From Paenibacillus albus (GTDB taxonomy: Bacteria; Bacillota; Bacilli; Paenibacillales; Paenibacillaceae): DNA of 64,000 bases. Position numbers and translations under genes: made by a program. The stretch covers positions 124,001 through 188,000 of the forward strand of contig NZ_CP034437.1 of the NCBI RefSeq assembly GCF_003952225.1, given 5' to 3'. Under the pieces are notes generated by a model. That model had not been told where the DNA came from and ran no database searches. It saw only the letters and a program-made list of their open reading frames with translations. Below, one piece after another: positions 16,750 through 25,149 of this stretch (the first letter of the stretch is position 1; every line of letters starts with the position of its first letter).

Positions 16750-17498
16750 GAGAGAGGCTTTTGCCGCTCTCAAGCTCCGAATCGGCGGCGGTGGGTGGTT
16801 GAGAGAGGATTTTCACTCTCTCAACTGCCTTTTCGCTGCGTTTCGCGCGGGAGAGGCGTGCTGAGAGAGGCTTTTGCCGCTCTCAAGCCGCGAATCGGCG
16901 GCGGTGGGTGGTTGAGAGAGGCTTTTACCTCTCTCGACTGCCCTTTCCCCGCGTTTCACGCGGGAGAGGCATGCTGAGAGAGGCTTTTGACTCTCTCGTG
17001 CAGCGAATCGGCGGCGGTGGGCGGATGAGAGAGGCTTTTCACTCTCTCGACTGCCTTTTCGCCGCGTTTCACGCGGGAGAGGCGTGCTGAGAGAGGCTTT
17101 TGCCGCTCTCAAGCTCCGAATCCGCAGCGGCGGGCGGTTGAGAGAGGCTTTTCACTCTCTCGACTGCCTTTCCGCCGCGTTTCACGCGGGATAGGCGTGC
17201 TGAGAGAAGGCTTTTGCCGCTCTCAAGCCGCGAATCGGCGGAGGGAGGGGGTTGAGAGAGGTTTTTCACTCTCTCGACTACCCTTCCGCCGCGATTCTGC
17301 AACGGCGGAACGCCGACAGAGCATATACGTTCTCTCAGCGTTCGATTCCCGCTCCGCGCCCTTCCGAGAGAACGCATACGTGCTCTCGCAAGCCTTTTCC
17401 AGCGCAACCCTTCGCTTTTTCTTGCTGAGAGAGCACATACGTGCTCTCAGCATTCGATTCGTGCTCCGCGCCCCCTGAGTGAACATATGCGTGCTCTC
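16750..17498. repeat. Array 2 of the 22-bp inverted repeat, 113-bp tandem period
   Basis: Fourteen copies of GAGAG-N12-CTCTC (one with a 1-bp insertion) start at 16750, 16801, 16863, 16914, 16976, 17027, 17089, 17140, 17202, 17254, 17315, 17366, 17427 and 17477. Intervals alternate 51 and 62 (later 61) bp. Loops are mostly AGGCTTTTGCCG and AGG(C/A)TTTTCACT. The last four have the class (A/G)(A/G)CRYATRCGTG. Spacers (29 and 40 bp) contain CGAATCGGCGG and CGCGTTTCACGCG. A partial unit without arms precedes at 16699-16749. The array fills the 909-bp gap 16696-17604; no gene is present. Confidence 0.92.
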
Positions 17499-17555
17499 GC
17501 AGAACAAGCGACTGTACCCGGCTGCTCATCAACCAAACCAAACAAAATAAGACCT

Positions 17556-17581
17556 CCCGGCTCACGCAAGCGTGAGCCGGG
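17556..17581 (-). terminator. Terminator of the GNAT gene
   Basis: Perfect 11-bp stem CCCGGCTCACG/CGTGAGCCGGG with loop CAAG. On the minus strand it is followed by AGGTCTTATTTTG. Confidence 0.8.
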
Positions 17582-17604
17582 AAGTCCATTCCATCCTTAT
17601 TCTC

Positions 17605-18054
17605 CTATGCATCCTCGTCTTCGTCGTCCGCATAGTACGTGCATTTGAACCGCTCAGTGCCTGGATACTTCTCACCTAGGCTCTCTACGGTGAACCGACT
17701 GCTGCGGTAAAAGTCGACCGCGCTGTCATCCGTCTCCGCGATGAGCACGTTCGGCTTCTCCAGCTCCAGCAGCTCGAGAATAAGCCCTCTACCGTAGCCT
17801 TTGTTTCGTTCAAAAGGCACAACAGCAATATGATCGATCTCAATCGTATCGCCGTTTACATAGTGATAGCCGACTAAGCCGATGATTTCGTCCTCGGACT
17901 CATAGCCGAGCAGCTTGTGCTCGCCTTCGCCTGCCGTAGCGTTCTTGTATAGGTTAATCGCACGCTCCAAATGCTCCGGCTCGGGAAACACAGCCCAACC
18001 TAGCAGTTCCTGTATCGCTTCTTCATCCAGTCTTGCGTGTATGTCAATCAACAT
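17605..18054 (-). CDS. GNAT family N-acetyltransferase
   Basis: 149 residues with the acetyl-CoA-binding region IDHIAVVPFERNKGYGRGLILELLE (Q/RxxGxG/A-like NKGYGRG, residues about 79-100) and a C-terminal strand-helix pattern typical of GNAT. The Asp/Glu-rich tail (DDEDEDA) is unusual. ATG at 18054 is favoured because GGTGG lies eight bases upstream; two upstream start codons sit on the ribosome site. The acceptor substrate is unknown. Upstream lies a 9-bp minisatellite. Confidence 0.85.
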   Translation of the reverse strand: MLIDIHARLDEEAIQELLGWAVFPEPEHLERAINLYKNATAGEGEHKLLGYESEDEIIGLVGYHYVNGDTIEIDHIAVVPFERNKGYGRGLILELLELEKPNVLIAETDDSAVDFYRSSRFTVESLGEKYPGTERFKCTYYADDEDEDA

Positions 18055-18145
18055 GCCCATTACCACCTTTGCTTCGTGACTTCATGAGCGATTATTATAC
18101 CACATCTATGGCGCTGAATCTTAGACACGTTATGGTTGGTACACA

Positions 18146-18253
18146 GTCCGCTTGGTCTGATCAGTCTACTCGGTCTGCTTGGTCTGCTTGGTCTACTCAG
18201 TCTGCTCAGTCCACTCGTTCTGCTCGGTCCGCCTAGTCTGCTCGCTCTGCTTG
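18146..18253. repeat. 9-bp minisatellite, 12 units
   Basis: Consecutive units such as GTCCGCTTG, GTCTGATCA, GTCTACTCG, GTCTGCTTG, GTCTGCTTG, GTCTACTCA, GTCTGCTCA run without indels to 18253 (consensus GTCTGCTCG), with a more degenerate tail to about 18300. It lies upstream of the GNAT gene and downstream of the SDR gene. The 9-bp period keeps frames open on both strands, but no start signal supports a protein. Confidence 0.85.
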
Positions 18254-18310
18254 ACCCTCGCAACCTACTTTCTCCGCTGAGCCTACTCAGTCTTCAAACT
18301 CGCATCCAAC

Positions 18311-19357
18311 TCAGTCATCCATCCCAACCATCTGCATTCCCATCAGCCGTTCTGCTTCCGACCATGACGCGAGCAGCGCATCGTACCACGGCCGTTCGCC
18401 TGCCGCTTCAATGGCGCCGCTCTCATCCAGCTCGCGAATCACGTCACGGATACCTTCCTCCCACGTCACCGTGTAGCGGAAATCCAGATCTCGCCGCGCC
18501 GCGCGATTGTCAAAAATATTGTTATAGCGGAAGTTCTCCACGCACCACTCCGCCTTCTTCGGAAGCAGCTTGCCGAGCAGATTCGTCGGGATATGTACGA
18601 TAGACGGCTCCGGAACGCCAAGCTCCCGCGCGACAATCTGCCAATATCGGTCGTAGGTCATCCACTCTTCACCCGTCACATTGTACGCTTTGCCGAGCGT
18701 CGCCTCGTTGCCAATAGCATTCACGAACGCTCTCGCTACATCATCGCGGTGACACGCCACCCAGATGGACATGCCATCGCCATGAACAAGGATCGGACGT
18801 CCTTCCCGCAGCCGTTTCATCTGGTAATTGCCATCGGCTACGGACGGCACCGCTGTACCGCTTCCGCCGTACGTCTGCGCCGGCCGGATTATGGTTACAG
18901 GAAACCTCTCCGCATCATGGGCGGCAAGCAAAATATTTTCGCTTAATACTTTGTTATACGCATATGAGAACGTCGGGCTCGCATTCCGCTCCCCATCCTC
19001 AGCAACGGGATACGCGTTGCCTTGCTTGCTGTACACATCCACGGTGCTGCAGTAGATGTACTGACCCACGCGGCCATAAAAAGCACGAACCGCGCTTTCC
19101 GCCTCTTCCGCCTTAAACCCGATCATGTCGATGACACAGTCGAACGGTCCCGCTTCTTCCATTTGAGCCTCAAACCGCGCATAGTCCGTTCGGTCACCTT
19201 GAATCGTCCGCACACCGTCGTTAACCGCTGCTTGATTTCCCCGGCCCCGATTGTAATGCCACACTTCAACGTCACCCTGGGCAAGCAGCTGCTTCGTAAT
19301 TGCTGTGCTGATCAAGCCCGTTCCTCCAACAATGAGCACCCGCTTCGTCTTCGTCAT
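18311..19357 (-). CDS. NAD-dependent epimerase/dehydratase (extended SDR)
   Basis: 348 residues. Nucleotide-binding motif VLIVGGTGLISTAI at residues 7-20, catalytic YxxxK in YAYNKVLSE (about residue 133), and a substrate-domain region WVACHRDDVARAFVNA. Such proteins act on nucleotide sugars, or as isoflavone-reductase-like enzymes, and the substrate is not identifiable. AGGAGG lies 10 bases before the ATG. It follows the PAS-GGDEF-EAL gene by 21 bp on the same strand, so the two may be cotranscribed. Confidence 0.88.
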   Translation of the reverse strand: MTKTKRVLIVGGTGLISTAITKQLLAQGDVEVWHYNRGRGNQAAVNDGVRTIQGDRTDYARFEAQMEEAGPFDCVIDMIGFKAEEAESAVRAFYGRVGQYIYCSTVDVYSKQGNAYPVAEDGERNASPTFSYAYNKVLSENILLAAHDAERFPVTIIRPAQTYGGSGTAVPSVADGNYQMKRLREGRPILVHGDGMSIWVACHRDDVARAFVNAIGNEATLGKAYNVTGEEWMTYDRYWQIVARELGVPEPSIVHIPTNLLGKLLPKKAEWCVENFRYNNIFDNRAARRDLDFRYTVTWEEGIRDVIRELDESGAIEAAGERPWYDALLASWSEAERLMGMQMVGMDD

Positions 19358-19378
19358 GGATGCAACGCCTCCTTGGAA

Positions 19379-21010
19379 TTACTGCATTTGCGAAACAGCA
19401 TGCTGCAATAAAGCATCCAGAGCAATCGGTTTATTAATCAAGTAGCCTTGCAGCCCCCAGCAATTCATCTCTTTGAGCATCTGATACTGCGCAGCATCCT
19501 CCACCCCTTCGGCGATGACCTTCATGTGCAGCGCTTCTGCCATGACAAGCATTGCAGAGAAAAGCGACTGATTCATATCGCGGATAAAAGAACGGTCAAT
19601 CTTAAGCTTATCAATCGGCAGCAGCGTCAGCATGCTAAGCGACGAGTAGCCTGTGCCGAAGTCATCGAGCGCTATCGTAAAACCGACTGCACGGAGCTGT
19701 TCCAGCGTCTGCTCCACCTGCTGATAATTATGGATAACCGAGCTTTCAGTCAGCTCAAGCTCTATCCCTTGCGCAGGGACGCCTTCATTCTCCACAATTT
19801 CGATTACTCGCTCGACGAAATTCGGCTCCGACAGCTGCACGCTCGAAATGTTAACCGACACTTTAAAGCCCTCGCCAAACCGTTCCAGCAGTCGATGCCA
19901 GTCGCGGCATGCTTGCCGAATGACCCAATAGCCGATCGGTACGATAAGGCCGGTCTGCTCCGTGACAGGGATGAAGTCAGCCGGCGATACGACGCCAATG
20001 CCTGTCCGATTCCAGCGCAGCAATGCCTCCGCTCCAACAACCTGCTCCTGCTGCGGACTGTAGATCAGCTGATAATAGAGCTCGAACTCCTGCAACTCAA
20101 TCGCGTTCGAGAGCGCAAGCTCATGAATGAAGTTCTCGACATGATCGTATTTGGAGGTCGATTCGTAGATATGGTAGCCTTTTCGACCGGCACCCTTCGC
20201 TTTATAGAGCGCAATATCCGCCTGCTTCAGCAATGTAGGAATGTCCTCTCCATCATGCCTCGTGGCGACGCCAACACTGACACTAAGCTTTAACTGCTGG
20301 TCTCTCACGTCAAAAGCTGGCTGGAACAGCTCCAAAATTAGCAGAGCTGTCGCTTCCGGATTCACCTGCTTGCTCGCTGCAACGATGAACTCATCTCCGC
20401 CAAGCCGCACAAGCGTGTATTCCGGACCGAACGCTGCATGCAGACGGGACGCCGCCTCAATAAGGACGGCATCGCCGGCATCGTGTCCGAACGTGTCGTT
20501 AATATTTTTGAAGCAGTCGAGGTCCAGCAGGAACAAGGCTTCTGCACTTCCAAGCTGCTCGAGTAAATATCTGCGGTTATGGAGCAGGCACAGATCATCA
20601 TGATAGGCATAATGGACAAGCAGATTCTCGTAGTTCTTGCGATCCGTAATGTCTCTGGTAATGGAGAAAATATATGCAATCGCACCGGATTCATCGTAAA
20701 TAGGCGTCAGTACCGTCTCGCCGCTCATCGTCCCGTTCGGCATCACAACACCGTCTTCGTAACGAAGGACCGTACGCTCGGTCAGCACCTTGACATATTT
20801 GCGGTAGAGATAGTCAGCCATGGGGCTTTTGTCATAAAACTCGAAAAAGGTTTTGCCCATCTCATCAAGCGTAATGCCCGTCAAACGCGTCGCAGCACGG
20901 TTTATGTAGTAGTAGGTCAGCTCCATACCGTCTACTTTCATAATAAAAACGGTATCTGAAATGTCATCCAGCATCTGGCCAATTTGCAGATGAAAGCTAT
21001 TATTGATCAT
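19379..21010 (-). CDS. PAS-GGDEF-EAL cyclic-di-GMP signalling protein
   Basis: 543 residues. A PAS domain (about 8-125) is followed by a diguanylate cyclase domain with an intact RLGGDEF motif (204-208) and a phosphodiesterase domain with intact EAL (328-330), ELTES, DDFGTGYSSL and IAEGVE motifs. Both catalytic halves look competent, so the protein may make or degrade cyclic di-GMP depending on the PAS input. No membrane segment is visible; it is cytosolic. The ATG has AAGGAG about 13 bases upstream. Likely roles are motility/biofilm switching; no target gene is adjacent. Confidence 0.93.
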   Translation of the reverse strand: MINNSFHLQIGQMLDDISDTVFIMKVDGMELTYYYINRAATRLTGITLDEMGKTFFEFYDKSPMADYLYRKYVKVLTERTVLRYEDGVVMPNGTMSGETVLTPIYDESGAIAYIFSITRDITDRKNYENLLVHYAYHDDLCLLHNRRYLLEQLGSAEALFLLDLDCFKNINDTFGHDAGDAVLIEAASRLHAAFGPEYTLVRLGGDEFIVAASKQVNPEATALLILELFQPAFDVRDQQLKLSVSVGVATRHDGEDIPTLLKQADIALYKAKGAGRKGYHIYESTSKYDHVENFIHELALSNAIELQEFELYYQLIYSPQQEQVVGAEALLRWNRTGIGVVSPADFIPVTEQTGLIVPIGYWVIRQACRDWHRLLERFGEGFKVSVNISSVQLSEPNFVERVIEIVENEGVPAQGIELELTESSVIHNYQQVEQTLEQLRAVGFTIALDDFGTGYSSLSMLTLLPIDKLKIDRSFIRDMNQSLFSAMLVMAEALHMKVIAEGVEDAAQYQMLKEMNCWGLQGYLINKPIALDALLQHAVSQMQ

Positions 21011-21137
21011 CTTGGGAGTTCAGCTCCTTATGCATCGACGCTCTTGCAAAGCTGTTGTAAACATTCTGCAAAGGTTATCGAATTTCCTCTTGTTGTCCGT
21101 CGATTATTATCGAATCTCCCCTACGTCCCCTTAGCGG

Positions 21138-22361
21138 CTACAGCTGCCCCCAACTCACAACGCCTTTGTGCAAGCTCGCGATTCTTGGCGCTCTCCGCGC
21201 AACGGCTTCCGCCGAGCAGCTCGCCTGAACGAGGACGCCCGATGCATCGTCGCCTACCGCTGGCCATACGCGCTCTCCAGTATCACTCAGCGGCAGCACG
21301 CCTCCAGTGATGAATTGCAGCGCGCGCGTCAATGACCGCTCATCCGCCATATGGTACAGCTCCGCAAACCGTCCGGCTTTCTCGAGATTGTCTCCATTAC
21401 CCCAAGGCGACCAGTGGTCCGTCAAGCTGTCCGTACCCAACTCTACCTTGACGCCTTTGCTGTGCAGCATCGGCAGCGGCATAACCATTCTGCCGATCGG
21501 CACCGTCGAAGCGACAGAAATACCCGCTTCCGAGAACCGCTCCGCCAATTGCTCAGCCTCTGCCGCCGTTCCGCTTGCGAAGCCGAAGGCGTGGCTGACC
21601 GTCACTTTGCCCTGCCAGCCGGCATCCAACGTCAAGTCGGCTAGACGGTTCATAATCGCGTAACCGTTCGCGCCTTGCTCGTGCAGATGCATATCGACGC
21701 CAGCGCCGGTCTCGACGGCGATATCCATCATCGCGTGAAGCGACCGCTCCATATCGCCGTCGACGGCAATCGGATCGAGCCCGCCGACATGCGTCGCACC
21801 TAGCTCTATCGCCTGCTTCACTAAGCCACGCGAATCGGAGAGCAGCAGTCCGTGCTGCGGGAATGCGACAAGCTCATAGCTCAGCTTGTCCGCATATGCA
21901 GCAAGCGCCTCCTGCGCCGCTTCCAGCCCGCGCATGCCGCTCGTCGGCTCAATATTGACATGCCCCCGCACGAAGGTCGAACCGCACCGGAGCATCAGCT
22001 CTAGAATCTCCTTCGCCGTATTCGCTGCCGTCGGCAGAAGCTTAGGCAGGAGCTGGCGCTCCTCTTCAATTCGGTCGAATATGCTGCGGGCTGGCTTCAC
22101 GGCTTGCCAAGGACGACCGTAATACGTCTTGTCGAGGTGAATATGCGCTTCCCGGAACGCCGGCAGCAGCAGTGCTCCCTTCGCATCCCGCCTAGGCAGC
22201 GTATCGTCCGCTGGGATCGGATCGAATGTAAGGGCTGCAACCTTGCCATCGACAATCTGGATATGCCCCGTTGCCGTCTCCGTCGCCGTTACCTCGCCGT
22301 CCTCCATCTGAAATCCCGTCTCAAGTCTTACATTTTCCAGCCAATACGTTGTATGTTTCAT
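21138..22361 (-). CDS. Amidohydrolase, cytosine deaminase-like
   Basis: About 407 residues of the metal-dependent amidohydrolase superfamily. Metal ligands are visible as HIHLDKTY (HxH), DMHLHE, SHAF and GTDSLTDHW (C-terminal Asp), the pattern of cytosine deaminase and related N-heterocycle deaminases. ATG at 22361 is chosen: AGGAGG lies 10 bases upstream. Some 15 residues of open frame further upstream are not needed. It is cytosolic. The precise substrate (cytosine, creatinine-like or another ring amide) is open. Confidence 0.87.
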   Translation of the reverse strand: MKHTTYWLENVRLETGFQMEDGEVTATETATGHIQIVDGKVAALTFDPIPADDTLPRRDAKGALLLPAFREAHIHLDKTYYGRPWQAVKPARSIFDRIEEERQLLPKLLPTAANTAKEILELMLRCGSTFVRGHVNIEPTSGMRGLEAAQEALAAYADKLSYELVAFPQHGLLLSDSRGLVKQAIELGATHVGGLDPIAVDGDMERSLHAMMDIAVETGAGVDMHLHEQGANGYAIMNRLADLTLDAGWQGKVTVSHAFGFASGTAAEAEQLAERFSEAGISVASTVPIGRMVMPLPMLHSKGVKVELGTDSLTDHWSPWGNGDNLEKAGRFAELYHMADERSLTRALQFITGGVLPLSDTGERVWPAVGDDASGVLVQASCSAEAVARRAPRIASLHKGVVSWGQL

Positions 22362-22422
22362 GTCATTAACTCCTCCTAATTTCTCGCATGATAGATGACC
22401 AGTCACACTTCTAATCTACCAT

Positions 22423-22456
22423 AAAAAACAAATCCAGACGCGGAGAAACGCCTGGA
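22423..22456 (-). terminator. Terminator of the coiled-coil protein gene
   Basis: On the minus strand TCCAG...CTGGA with an inner GC stem, followed by TTTGTTTTTT. Confidence 0.7.
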
Positions 22457-22489
22457 CGATAATTTAACGCTATGAAGAATTCGCTTCAC

Positions 22490-22873
22490 TCACTTCTTCT
22501 CCACTTGGAGCAGAGAGATTTGTTTGACGGAGTAGGTGTTCTTAATTTTCTCTTCGGACAGTTTGTTCAGCTTCACAAGAGAGGCAATCTTGGACGAATC
22601 AGGCTTGGAAATCAACCGCCACACTTCGAGATCGGGAATCGCTTCATACAGCTTGTCATCGTCATATTCCTTACGCTCTTGATGGACAACCTTGACCGTA
22701 TAACGCGGAGTATCGAGCTCCGATAAGCCTTGCGAAGAGCAGTGGTTCAGTATCTCTCCGCGCAGCTCCGACAGCTCCTGCTCAAGCTCCTTCTGCTTCT
22801 TCTTCAGCTGGTAGTACCGCTTCACCATCTTATCCACTTCATGCTCACGCTCCTCTACTACATGTCTATGCAC
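22490..22873 (-). CDS. Hypothetical coiled-coil protein
   Basis: Up to 127 residues, highly charged. Residues about 15-45 form a predicted coiled coil (KRYYQLKKKQKELEQELSELRGE), followed by a compact region with EVWRLISKPDSSKIASLVKLNKLSEEKI. I recognise no family; the size and N-terminal coiled coil recall small phage-type accessory proteins, but nothing else phage-like is nearby. The start is uncertain: the first ATG lacks a ribosome site, whereas GAGGAG lies 12 bases before an internal GTG at 22835-22837. A terminator follows the stop. Confidence 0.6.
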   Translation of the reverse strand: MHRHVVEEREHEVDKMVKRYYQLKKKQKELEQELSELRGEILNHCSSQGLSELDTPRYTVKVVHQERKEYDDDKLYEAIPDLEVWRLISKPDSSKIASLVKLNKLSEEKIKNTYSVKQISLLQVEKK

Positions 22874-22950
22874 AGGAAGCGCCTATCAAGCCATCGGCAT
22901 TCCGATTTAGCGGTCCAATACCCATTTCCCACCCAATATGTAAAATAAAC

Positions 22951-22979
22951 TTGACACTAAGTTTAGTTCAGCATACATT
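22951..22979 (+). promoter_or_regulatory. Promoter of the membrane protein/XRE/DUF4386 operon
   Basis: TTGACA (22951-22956), 17-bp spacer, TACATT (22974-22979). Confidence 0.7.
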
Positions 22980-22995
22980 ATGTTCATAATACTTG

Positions 22996-23008
22996 ACATT
23001 AATAATGT
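22996..23008. promoter_or_regulatory. Candidate operator of the XRE regulator
   Basis: ACATTAATAATGT, a 13-bp perfect palindrome just downstream of the -10. ACATTATGT overlaps the -10 itself. Likely autoregulation by the HTH protein at 23475. Confidence 0.5.
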
Positions 23009-23026
23009 TGCGGAGGTTGTTCGAAG

Positions 23027-23473
23027 ATGACCTATCAAGAAAAGAAAAGCATCGTGTCGATAGTCGCTGCGATACTCATCACTGGGCTGTACAGCGCCTT
23101 CAAGTATGCGCACTATCCGGCGGAAGAGCTTGACGCTGAAGCGCTGTATCATTATTGGGGTGCTTTCGTCCTTGTCCTGCTGCTCGTTTCTATCCTTGCA
23201 CATATCGTGATCAGCATTGTGTTCAACATTGTCTTCCGTGTCACCACGCGGGAGAAGGAACCGGGGTTCGCGGATGAGCTGGATAAACTCATCGAGCTGA
23301 AGTCCAATCGGAACGGTTTCTTCGTATTTATCCTCGGTTTTCTTCTTGCCATGGTCTCGCTCGTCTTGAATAAACCAATATCGAACATGTTCATCATTCT
23401 GATCACTGCCGGATTCCTATCGGATATCACCGGTTCCGCGACGAAGCTCTATCACTACAGGAAAGGAGTTTAA
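23027..23473 (+). CDS. Four-helix integral membrane protein
   Basis: 148 residues with about four transmembrane helices (around residues 8-27, 43-68, 96-115, 118-135) and a cytoplasmic loop FRVTTREKEPGFADELDKLIELKSNRN. Proteins of this type often precede a small XRE regulator in Bacillota, as here (next start two bases after the stop), and are thought to be its partner or target. GGAGG precedes the ATG. Function unknown. Confidence 0.75.
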   Translation: MTYQEKKSIVSIVAAILITGLYSAFKYAHYPAEELDAEALYHYWGAFVLVLLLVSILAHIVISIVFNIVFRVTTREKEPGFADELDKLIELKSNRNGFFVFILGFLLAMVSLVLNKPISNMFIILITAGFLSDITGSATKLYHYRKGV

Positions 23474-23474
23474 C

Positions 23475-23702
23475 ATGGGTAAAACACTTGTCGGCAACCA
23501 TATCCGCAAATTGCGATTCAACCATAACGAAATGACTCAACAGCAGCTGGCTGACAAGGTAGGCGTCACCAGACAAACCATCGTAGCGCTGGAGAAGGGC
23601 AATTACTCTCCTTCGTTAGAGCTCGCTTTTCGCTTCGCGCAAGTGTTCGAGCTCCCGCTTGAAGAGATCTTTTATTACGGGAAGCATATCGAATCACCCT
23701 AA
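23475..23702 (+). CDS. Small XRE/Cro-C1-type HTH regulator
   Basis: 75 residues, almost entirely an HTH_3 domain (HIRKLRFNHNEMTQQQLADKVGVTRQTIVALEKGNYSPSLELAFRFAQVF), of the YozG-like group of short repressors. AAAGGAG lies six bases before the ATG, and the start follows the upstream stop by one base, so translation is probably coupled. It probably binds the dyads at 22974-23008 and controls this operon. Confidence 0.88.
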   Translation: MGKTLVGNHIRKLRFNHNEMTQQQLADKVGVTRQTIVALEKGNYSPSLELAFRFAQVFELPLEEIFYYGKHIESP

Positions 23703-23732
23703 ATCATCATCAAACGGAGGTTGGTTAATCCT

Positions 23733-24428
23733 ATGAAATTAACAGCAGTCACTCCTAAAGCTACAGGTATCTTCTTCATCCTCGCGGCAATCTCTTCGAT
23801 TATTGGCTTAAAGCTGTATGACCCTCTTCTTAGCGGCTCTGATTACTTGGTGAATGGAGCTGCACATGCAAATCAGATCATCTGGGGAGCGCTCATGGAG
23901 CTGGTGCTTGTCGTCTCGGCCATCGGTACCTCCGTTACCTTGTTTCCTTACTTGCGCCGATACAACGAAAGCATTGCGCTCAGCCATGTGTGCTTTCGGT
24001 TCATGGAGGCGGTAATCATTACAATTGGCATTATCGGCATGCTGTCGCTGCTAACGCTCAGTCGGGAGTATGCAGCGGGGGGAATGCCGGATACCGCTTC
24101 TTACGAGGCTGCCGGAACCGCGCTTAAGGCCGTCCACGATTGGACATTTTTGCTCGGACCTAACTTCATGCTTGGCCTTAACACGATGATGTACAGCTAT
24201 ATTTTTTACCGGACTGGACTCGTGCCGCGCTTCATTCCAATCTTGGGCATGACCGGCGCATCGCTCGTGTTTATCGCGGCCCTGCTGGAGATGTTCGGCG
24301 TCTTCCCTCAAATCTCCGTCTGGGGAGCCCTGCTCTCGCTGCCGGTAGCCGCGAACGAGATGATTCTCGCAGTATGGCTGATCGCGAAGGGTTTCAATAG
24401 CCGTGCACTTGCCGCACTGAAGATGTAA
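23733..24428 (+). CDS. DUF4386 family membrane protein
   Basis: 231 residues with six or so transmembrane helices and the family's conserved opening (ATGIFFILAAISSIIG) and central SYEAAGTALKAVHDWTFLLGPNFMLGLNTMMYSYIFYRTGLVPRFI region. No enzymatic motif. ATG at 23733 has GGAGG 12 bases upstream; a TTG at 23721 abuts the ribosome site and is unlikely. It is the third gene of the XRE operon. Confidence 0.82.
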   Translation: MKLTAVTPKATGIFFILAAISSIIGLKLYDPLLSGSDYLVNGAAHANQIIWGALMELVLVVSAIGTSVTLFPYLRRYNESIALSHVCFRFMEAVIITIGIIGMLSLLTLSREYAAGGMPDTASYEAAGTALKAVHDWTFLLGPNFMLGLNTMMYSYIFYRTGLVPRFIPILGMTGASLVFIAALLEMFGVFPQISVWGALLSLPVAANEMILAVWLIAKGFNSRALAALKM

Positions 24429-24522
24429 GATGCGCTATCCCAAGCCGCCTAATTAAGTCATAGACTAGTCCACTTTTCGAATATTTTCATAGAATGATAT
24501 AAACGAAAAAGAGGTGATTACT

Positions 24523-24993
24523 ATGGCTATTCAAATTCTTGACGAGCGGATCTCAATCCACAACAACAGCTTCGGCGGATCAGAGCCGCTATCCACTCTC
24601 CTTTTATTAGTAGGAGATATCGGTCTCCAGGTTGTAGCAGCGAACCCGCTCAACACATCTAACGTTCGCGTTTCGCTGGTAGGTACGGTAAGCGTTGATT
24701 TTGCTCCTCCGACGGCGGAATCTCCCGAACCCGGCACGATTTCCCTATTTGTAGAACGCGGCGGAGATGGAACTCCGGGAACAGGCGTGACGATCTGGCA
24801 GGAGCAATTCGATGTTGCACCGAATGCATCCTTGTTCCCCATTAGCATAACTGCAGCTGATTTCCCTCCGGCAGCCGATGTTTTGACTGGGCAGATCCGA
24901 TACGTGCTATTCATCGGTGCAGACAGCCCGTTCAGCCTGGTCCTGTCCGGTCCAGCCGTATTCAACGGCAGCGCTTCCGCAGGAACAACTTAG
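24523..24993 (+). CDS. Hypothetical beta-rich protein
   Basis: 156 residues, no signal peptide, no cysteine, rich in Ser/Thr/Pro and small hydrophobics. Alternating hydrophobic strands (VRVSLVGTVSVDFAP, TISLFVERGGDGTPGTGVTIWQEQF, IRYVLFIGADSPFSLVLSGPAVF) suggest a beta-sandwich resembling the C-terminal domains of spore-surface filament proteins. That comparison is structural impression, not homology I can show. GAGGTGA precedes the ATG at 24523. It ends in a strong terminator, so it is monocistronic. Confidence 0.65.
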   Translation: MAIQILDERISIHNNSFGGSEPLSTLLLLVGDIGLQVVAANPLNTSNVRVSLVGTVSVDFAPPTAESPEPGTISLFVERGGDGTPGTGVTIWQEQFDVAPNASLFPISITAADFPPAADVLTGQIRYVLFIGADSPFSLVLSGPAVFNGSASAGTT

Positions 24994-25029
24994 TATCATT
25001 AAAGCTCGCGTGTGGAGTTAGCAGATCAA

Positions 25030-25056
25030 GGCCATCCGCTCAGGATGGTCTTTTTT
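25030..25056 (+). terminator. Terminator of the beta-rich protein gene
   Basis: GGCCATCC/GGATGGTC stem, 5-nt loop, six T residues. Confidence 0.9.
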
Positions 25057-25149
25057 GTTGAGCCCGCAGTTAAGATCGCGCACGTGCGTACAGACCGCTT
25101 GGCGCTGCGTGAATAGATTGTAATACCTATAGAAACGAGGTGATGATGA

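Noticed and set aside
11811-17498. CRISPR arrays
   Set aside because: Spacers are themselves repeated and units are 112-113 bp; there are no unique spacers and no cas genes.
18136-18603. 155-codon + strand frame through the 9-bp minisatellite
   Set aside because: Low-complexity translation of the repeat followed by antisense of the SDR gene; no ribosome site.
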